Below are positions 60,901 to 64,000 of a DNA stretch of 64,000 nt, piece after piece; the stretch's first letter is position 1; each line of letters starts with the position of its first letter. The notes under the pieces were generated by a model that saw only the letters and a program-made list of their open reading frames with translations, did not search any database and was not told the origin of the DNA. Location of the stretch: assembly GCA_965119685.1 (NCBI GenBank), contig OZ221971.1, forward strand, positions 1,550,001 to 1,614,000, in the 5' to 3' direction. The stretch comes from Merdibacter sp965119685 (GTDB taxonomy: Bacteria; Bacillota_I; Bacilli_A; Erysipelotrichales; Erysipelotrichaceae). Position numbers and translations under genes: made by a program.

Positions 60901-62516
60901 AAAAAGCGGTTTTCATCGGTTGGTCGCAGACAAAAAACGATCAGATTTATGGTGTGGATGATTATGCTTCCTATTTGGCATGGGTAAAGGATCATCCGGT
61001 TTACCAGCCTTCGTCCGCTTTTGTTCTCCAGCATTCCAGTGTGCTCTATGCTGTTTGGGGATGGGACAGCGATGGTGATGGAAAGCCGGATGTGATAGAG
61101 ATGGAATGTCGTTTGACTTATGATACCAATGGCGGCAATGCGGATGGTCCATCTGCGGAAGTGCTGCGGGCGAATGTGGCGCATCAATTAAACACGTCAA
61201 TAAAGCCGACACATGAAGCAGATCCATTGACGAAGGATGCAATCATCTTTATCGGCTGGTCGAATATGCGCGATTCTCACATCTACGATGTAAACAGTAC
61301 AACAAAACCGTCGCTGATTTCTGAGATAACAGCAGCGTCGGATGTCACGGTATATGCGGTGTGGGGCTATGATCGAAACAATAACGGGATACCGGATGTG
61401 AATGAGCAGGGGTACACGCTTACCTATGATGGCAATGCGCAGATGAATGGCACCGTAGAAGGGGTTCCCGCTGATTCAAACCGTTATGTTGCGCATCAGT
61501 ATGTGATGCTGGAGCAGACAGCCGTACCTACTCATGGCGATGTAAATCAAACAAAGGTGGTCTTTATCGGCTGGTCGCGGACAAAGAGTACGCAGATTTA
61601 CGGTTCACAGGATGAAGAAGCGCTGGCAATGGCCAATGTGGTGACATCCATCACCTTTGACGCAGCAAATGAAACCGTCTATGCGGTATGGGGATATGAT
61701 GAAGATGACGATGGGAAAGCCGATGTAGTGAAAGAGAACTATGTGATAACGGCATCTGCGGGTGATAACGGAAGCATCGATCCACGGGGAACTGTCTTTG
61801 TCGAAGAGGGAGATTCGCAGTCCTTTGTCATTGCGCCAGAGCAAGGCTATACGCTGCATACGCTGGTCATCGACGGCAAGCAGTATTTGAATGATAAACC
61901 GCTGGCAGTTGTCGGGCTGACACAGACGGAGGATGGCTATGTGTATCTGTTTGCGGATGTCAATCAAAATCATAGCATCTCTGTCACGTTTGCATCGGAT
62001 GCCAACGGAAATAACATCCCGGATCAGTATGAGGAACCAGAGGAAACGCTCTATACGCTGACCGTGGAAAACGGCAGCGGCAGCGGTACTTATGCAGCAG
62101 AGGAAAAAGTGGAGCTGGTTGCTTCAGTAATCGAAGGAAAAGCCTTTGTTCGCTGGGTTAGCGATAACGGTGGTACGTTTGCGGATGATGCCGCAGAAAG
62201 GACTGTATTTACGATGCCGGCTGCCGATGTGACGGTGCGTGCCGTATATGCGGATGTGGAGGATGAGGAAGATCAAACGGATCAGACGGTTACACCTACT
62301 CCCAAACCGGGAGAAGATGAGGGGTCGCCGAATGGAAACGATCTATCTGAAACGAAGCCGCAGACGACGCCGTCAAAGGAGGAAAGCGCCGCAGATGATA
62401 CCCAGACGGCGGCAGGAAATGAGCATTTGCAAAGCTGGTGGCTTGGAACACTCGGCGCCGGTGCGATGGCAGTGCTGTTGTTAGTTTGCAAACGCAGCAA
62501 GAAGACGGATCACTAA
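57963..62516 (+). CDS. Giant cell-surface protein 2 with VWA and InlB-like repeats
   Basis: A 1517 aa paralogue of surface protein 1 in the same orientation. Start TTG 57963 follows GGGAGAGG in a sequence block shared with gene 1 and gives a signal peptide cut after A29 (LLPETFVFA), exactly as in gene 1. ATG 57975 is an alternative. The STLTSWEDAFGT and GRIWVDKSVST blocks, VWA-like domain with LDMSPRM (D124), the VVFTDQLGAYMKV region and pilin-like domain all correspond. It has three InlB-like modules instead of five (linkers near 61057, 61362 and 61689). The stalk, QTAAG, membrane helix and basic tail are nearly identical to gene 1. Likely adhesin; ligand unknown. Confidence 0.85.
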   Translation: MKRVMKKISALALSALLLITLLPETFVFAENPTTIADQSTLTSWEDAFGTAGSLSTRDVGRIWVDKSVSTEDISLSGDIGNGASEVTISKEQDADFLVGLSALGSAASIRSEISVPTDTVFVLDMSPRMGKMGVTGTQEQNAEKMFRAANASIKELMEENENNRIAVVVYANDAQELLPLDHYINTEADYITYDKDSETASANGQIAADKIVDGEYQIKSDVSKNTQAGMFLGMSLLEKAETTLDVHGTKFTRSPQVILLSEGEAKLGDTDYTNPPVDGTSFNIGKWGDNDHNGDRDAQTFAALLTIAYMKEKVTAHYYTGQPKADERLHIYTIGVNIESANAPELAKILLNPKKELTEGTSQDAQDFRGYFSTWQTTGSVTVKTGGGTFDGGNPEKVTFNKEDDTVEIDTLAYNDKYYTVDDNNWEDVFENITQGILNSAPSAPTEVDEGAPGTGGESGKVVFTDQLGAYMKVTGMPSIVYAGEKHSADSTKVEGNQTFYYFSGMVDDNGVYPEANLADIRLVVSEDENGMQTLLWEVPASMLPLRTMNVEGIHDGTQMTYTIQQEKAAYPIRLFYSTKRETTFSVSANDYLTAFSENGKIDFYQGMWDAQDEQNQYGMTSAVFTPAAENSFYHYTEDTPLYVLKDDRGNFLTEEQAIAADVTLIEPGKNSAEINGQTYTLAKADGYGKGCAYYYAHTYYEETDGTTPDPAAEMLVDYHILEDGSRIDMGADGNAEISAGVLHIKKGTNKLSRVSDTALQKENNVTGTAATARHPFYELTGEERVIVRLGNNGKVTADTPRGTLTISVGDTTSANDQPLPEGTDDVAFTYTLELLNNCTTQLLLDYQFSAGSNLAFDSAGKVQFTLKKGESLTVDNLPVGTSYRLTETKVAGYTPTFSGAGGANGQILYREEGKDAYANAVVTHTYDNTEVSAALTYDGNAPENSSVDNVPDAQSALGGTTITLSEQTPALTFHDGSDKKAVFIGWSQTKNDQIYGVDDYASYLAWVKDHPVYQPSSAFVLQHSSVLYAVWGWDSDGDGKPDVIEMECRLTYDTNGGNADGPSAEVLRANVAHQLNTSIKPTHEADPLTKDAIIFIGWSNMRDSHIYDVNSTTKPSLISEITAASDVTVYAVWGYDRNNNGIPDVNEQGYTLTYDGNAQMNGTVEGVPADSNRYVAHQYVMLEQTAVPTHGDVNQTKVVFIGWSRTKSTQIYGSQDEEALAMANVVTSITFDAANETVYAVWGYDEDDDGKADVVKENYVITASAGDNGSIDPRGTVFVEEGDSQSFVIAPEQGYTLHTLVIDGKQYLNDKPLAVVGLTQTEDGYVYLFADVNQNHSISVTFASDANGNNIPDQYEEPEETLYTLTVENGSGSGTYAAEEKVELVASVIEGKAFVRWVSDNGGTFADDAAERTVFTMPAADVTVRAVYADVEDEEDQTDQTVTPTPKPGEDEGSPNGNDLSETKPQTTPSKEESAADDTQTAAGNEHLQSWWLGTLGAGAMAVLLLVCKRSKKTDH
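60756..61740 (+). repeat. Three InlB-like repeat modules in surface protein 2
   Basis: Modules open with LTYDGN or LTYDTNGG, have a VFIGWS core, and close with YAVWG(W/Y)D and an Asp-rich linker such as DSDGDGKPD, DRNNNGIPD or DEDDDGKAD. Compared with protein 1, two modules and the inserted beta module are absent. Confidence 0.75.
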
Positions 62517-62756
62517 CCGTGTATATCCGTTCAAAGCCGTAAAGATGATACATATCCGCAAGTGAACGAATTAGGCTGTGAAAGGCGGGGAAACCTGACT
62601 TTCACGGCTTTTTTATAGATGCGATCAGCAAAGCGATCGGCATTCATTGATCAACGGGGTACAGAAAAGAGGAATACAGGATATCATGCGCGATCAAAAA
62701 GATATGACAGATCGAAAGCGTTTGAAGATGTCATTTCCTAATGAGCGCCATACGAA
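62000..62756. repeat. Long near-identical repeat, copy 2 (3' end of gene 2 and flank)
   Basis: This is the partner of 56792-57545. Identity is about 95% over the coding part and continues through the terminator into the 3' flank to about 62756. In the flank one extra G (CAACGGGG against CAACGGG) shifts any reading frame relative to copy 1. Confidence 0.9.
62575..62615 (+). terminator. Rho-independent terminator of surface protein 2
   Basis: GCTGTGAAA (62575-62583, one G-U pair) pairs with TTTCACGGC (62600-62608), followed by T. It is the counterpart of the gene 1 terminator. Confidence 0.88.
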
Positions 62757-62866
62757 GGCTTTGACTTTTATAACGGAAATCTCTCTGCATGATCTCAAGC
62801 CTGTTCCTATGGAAAGCAGGAAGATCTGACGGTTTTCCCTGGATAAAGAATCCTCTCCGTAAGAAA

Positions 62867-62901
62867 AAACGGTTTCCTTTGATAGGGACCGTTTGTTTTA
62901 T
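62867..62901. terminator. Bidirectional intrinsic terminator between surface protein 2 and the YdcF-like gene
   Basis: AAACGGT...CC pairs with GG...ACCGTTT, flanked by A-rich sequence on the left and T-rich sequence on the right, so it can terminate transcription from both sides. It stands between the plus-strand surface gene and the convergent minus-strand YdcF-like gene. The gap 62517-63049 has no other supportable feature. Confidence 0.75.
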
Positions 62902-63049
62902 TTTAAACACAACAGATTGATCAAGTTACACAATTCGCATGAGGATGGGACATGATTTCAGCGAAAAAACTCCTATCTTCTTTTTTACATGACGAGTACA
63001 AAATTTATGAGGCAATCGCATGATCTTGTAAAACTATGGAAAACTGCCG

Positions 63050-63628
63050 TTATCGATGTGCGCGTTTAGCGGCGCGGTGAAGCTTCCACTCAATCCAAAG
63101 ACATTTGCACATGCAGTAGCATTCGATCGGGTAATTGCGCAGACGATCGTGCGCGCGATAGGTGCTGACGCAGTAATCGCTGAAATAGCGCTTGGCGAAG
63201 TAATTGGCTCTGCGGGCGTGAAAGGGCGAGGTGATGACGATGAGCGAGTGAACGCCGCGCTCTTTGAGCAAGGCAGAGGCATAGACGAAGTTTTCATAGG
63301 TGTTGCGTGCCTTTGTCTCGGCGATATGGGGAATGTCTTGTTGCTGCAGGGCATAAGCGAGCATGTGCATTGCTTCGCCGTACTCATTTTTAACGCTTCC
63401 CCCGCTTACGCATAACAGCGTGTAGGCGTCTGCTTCATATAGAGCGAGCGCGTGATCCATCCTGCGCTTTTGCAAGCGGGAGAGGGTCCCGTCCTTTTGA
63501 CAGGGACAGCCCAAAACAAGAGCGGCGTCGTAATGGCGGTGCGTTTGCTTGGGAGGCTTGGGAAAAAAGGAAAACAGCACTGATAAAGCGAGCACGCACA
63601 GTATGCAGAGACTAATGAACATCCACAT
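63050..63628 (-). CDS. YdcF/SanA-like DUF218 protein
   Basis: A 192 aa DUF218 (YdcF/SanA/ElyC) protein. One N-terminal membrane helix (residues ~3-22, ending SFFPKPPK) anchors a domain with YDAALVLGCPCQKDGTLS, LLCVSGG and ETKARNTYENFVYA, then VITSPFHARRANYFAKRYF. The conserved Gly/Ser and Arg/His positions form the presumed nucleotide or lipid-carrier site. Family members affect envelope permeability, but the reaction is unknown. Its start overlaps the end of tmcAL by 17 bases. Confidence 0.85.
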   Translation of the reverse strand: MWMFISLCILCVLALSVLFSFFPKPPKQTHRHYDAALVLGCPCQKDGTLSRLQKRRMDHALALYEADAYTLLCVSGGSVKNEYGEAMHMLAYALQQQDIPHIAETKARNTYENFVYASALLKERGVHSLIVITSPFHARRANYFAKRYFSDYCVSTYRAHDRLRNYPIECYCMCKCLWIEWKLHRAAKRAHR

Positions 63629-64000
63629 AGATTGCTCCCTCGACTTCCTTTTTCAATAATTGTTTCCTGCGCAGGGGTTCGCCATAGGTGTAGAGCGCGG
63701 TCGCTTTTAATTCCATCTGTTGATAAAACAACGGCAGCTCGTGAAAGCGCGAGACGATCAAAGTGCCTTCATCCCGCAGCTCTCTTAACAGGGGACGGGC
63801 AGTGTCGCGAAAGGCGATCACCCGCAGGCAGGCGGGAGTTTCATGTTTGCGGGCATCCGCTTTGCTCGTTTCGAGAAGATAGTGGAGGAGGGTACGCCGG
63901 ATGCGGGAGCGGGTATAGCGGGCGTTGGTGCAGAAAGAGAGAAAGGCTTCCATCGTATCGCTTTGCTTTGCCGCTGAGATGAGCAATCCCTCAATCCCTT
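63612..64000 (-). CDS. tmcAL: tRNA(Met) cytidine acetate ligase TmcAL (YlbM), C-terminal part
   Basis: The frame enters from the right edge, so the start and nucleotidyltransferase head lie outside the window. The visible ~129 residues include GIEGLLISAAKQSDTMEAF and TNARYTRSRIRRTLLHYLL, which match the C-terminal helical part of TmcAL/YlbM. TmcAL makes N4-acetylcytidine at the tRNA-Met wobble position from acetate and ATP, which fits a cell with active acetate metabolism (ackA in this window). The end overlaps the YdcF-like gene. Confidence 0.8.
   Translation of the reverse strand, partial: GIEGLLISAAKQSDTMEAFLSFCTNARYTRSRIRRTLLHYLLETSKADARKHETPACLRVIAFRDTARPLLRELRDEGTLIVSRFHELPLFYQQMELKATALYTYGEPLRRKQLLKKEVEGAIYVDVH

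Overview
The window is chromosomal DNA of a low-to-mid GC Gram-positive bacterium. It carries long blocks of conserved Firmicutes housekeeping genes in nearly the same order as Bacillus subtilis, but several usual members are missing: hslVU-codY between xerC and rpsB, proS-polC after rseP, ffh after ylxM, and queA-tgt-yajC after ruvB. The short SMC (980 aa), DnaE-type polymerase and shuffled blocks fit a gut Erysipelotrichia-like lineage. That placement is an inference, since no rRNA gene lies in the window. No tRNA, rRNA or CRISPR array was seen.

Layout. 1-8.5 kb: rbgA (partial), rnhB, a small unknown gene, NfeD-like and SPFH membrane proteins, dprA, topA, trmFO, xerC. 8.5-16.4 kb: rpsB-tsf with a structured leader, then pyrH-frr-uppS-cdsA-dxr-rseP (translation, undecaprenyl and phospholipid precursors, isoprenoids, membrane proteolysis). 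16.7-23.9 kb: a hemolysin III-like gene divergent from smc-ftsY-ylxM, then ackA-nrnA. 24-29.6 kb: dnaE, then rplU-prp-rpmA-obgE behind a good promoter and an L21-type leader. 29.9-37.4 kb is accessory: a UcpA-like dehydrogenase; a marR-nitroreductase-nitroreductase-esterase-radical SAM cassette; a mutM gene cut off after 41 codons; a scar of a Tn1549-like conjugative element with two broken regulators; an AraC/GyrI regulator; and two small membrane proteins. 37.6-51.2 kb: nudC-xth, ruvAB, then the B. subtilis-like set YrzE/YrbG/SpoVB/ComN-secDF-recJ-apt-relA.

51.2-62.8 kb holds the most striking feature: two paralogous giant surface proteins (1841 and 1517 aa) in tandem. Each has a signal peptide, a von Willebrand A-like domain with an altered MIDAS motif, a pilin-like domain, InlB-like repeats joined by aspartate-rich calcium-type linkers, and a C-terminal membrane anchor without LPXTG. 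Each is preceded by the same unusual promoter: a TTGAAA -35, a homopolymeric G tract (13 G and 11 G) filling the spacer, and an extended -10 (TGTTAAAAT). This is the architecture of phase-variable contingency promoters, so the pair is proposed to be an ON/OFF-switching adhesin system. The 3' ends and 3' flanks of the two genes are about 95% identical, which points to recent duplication or gene conversion. The window ends with a YdcF-like gene and the 3' part of tmcAL on the minus strand.

Terminators and promoters were read by eye. Gene starts were set by ribosome binding sites and family alignment from memory. No database search was run.
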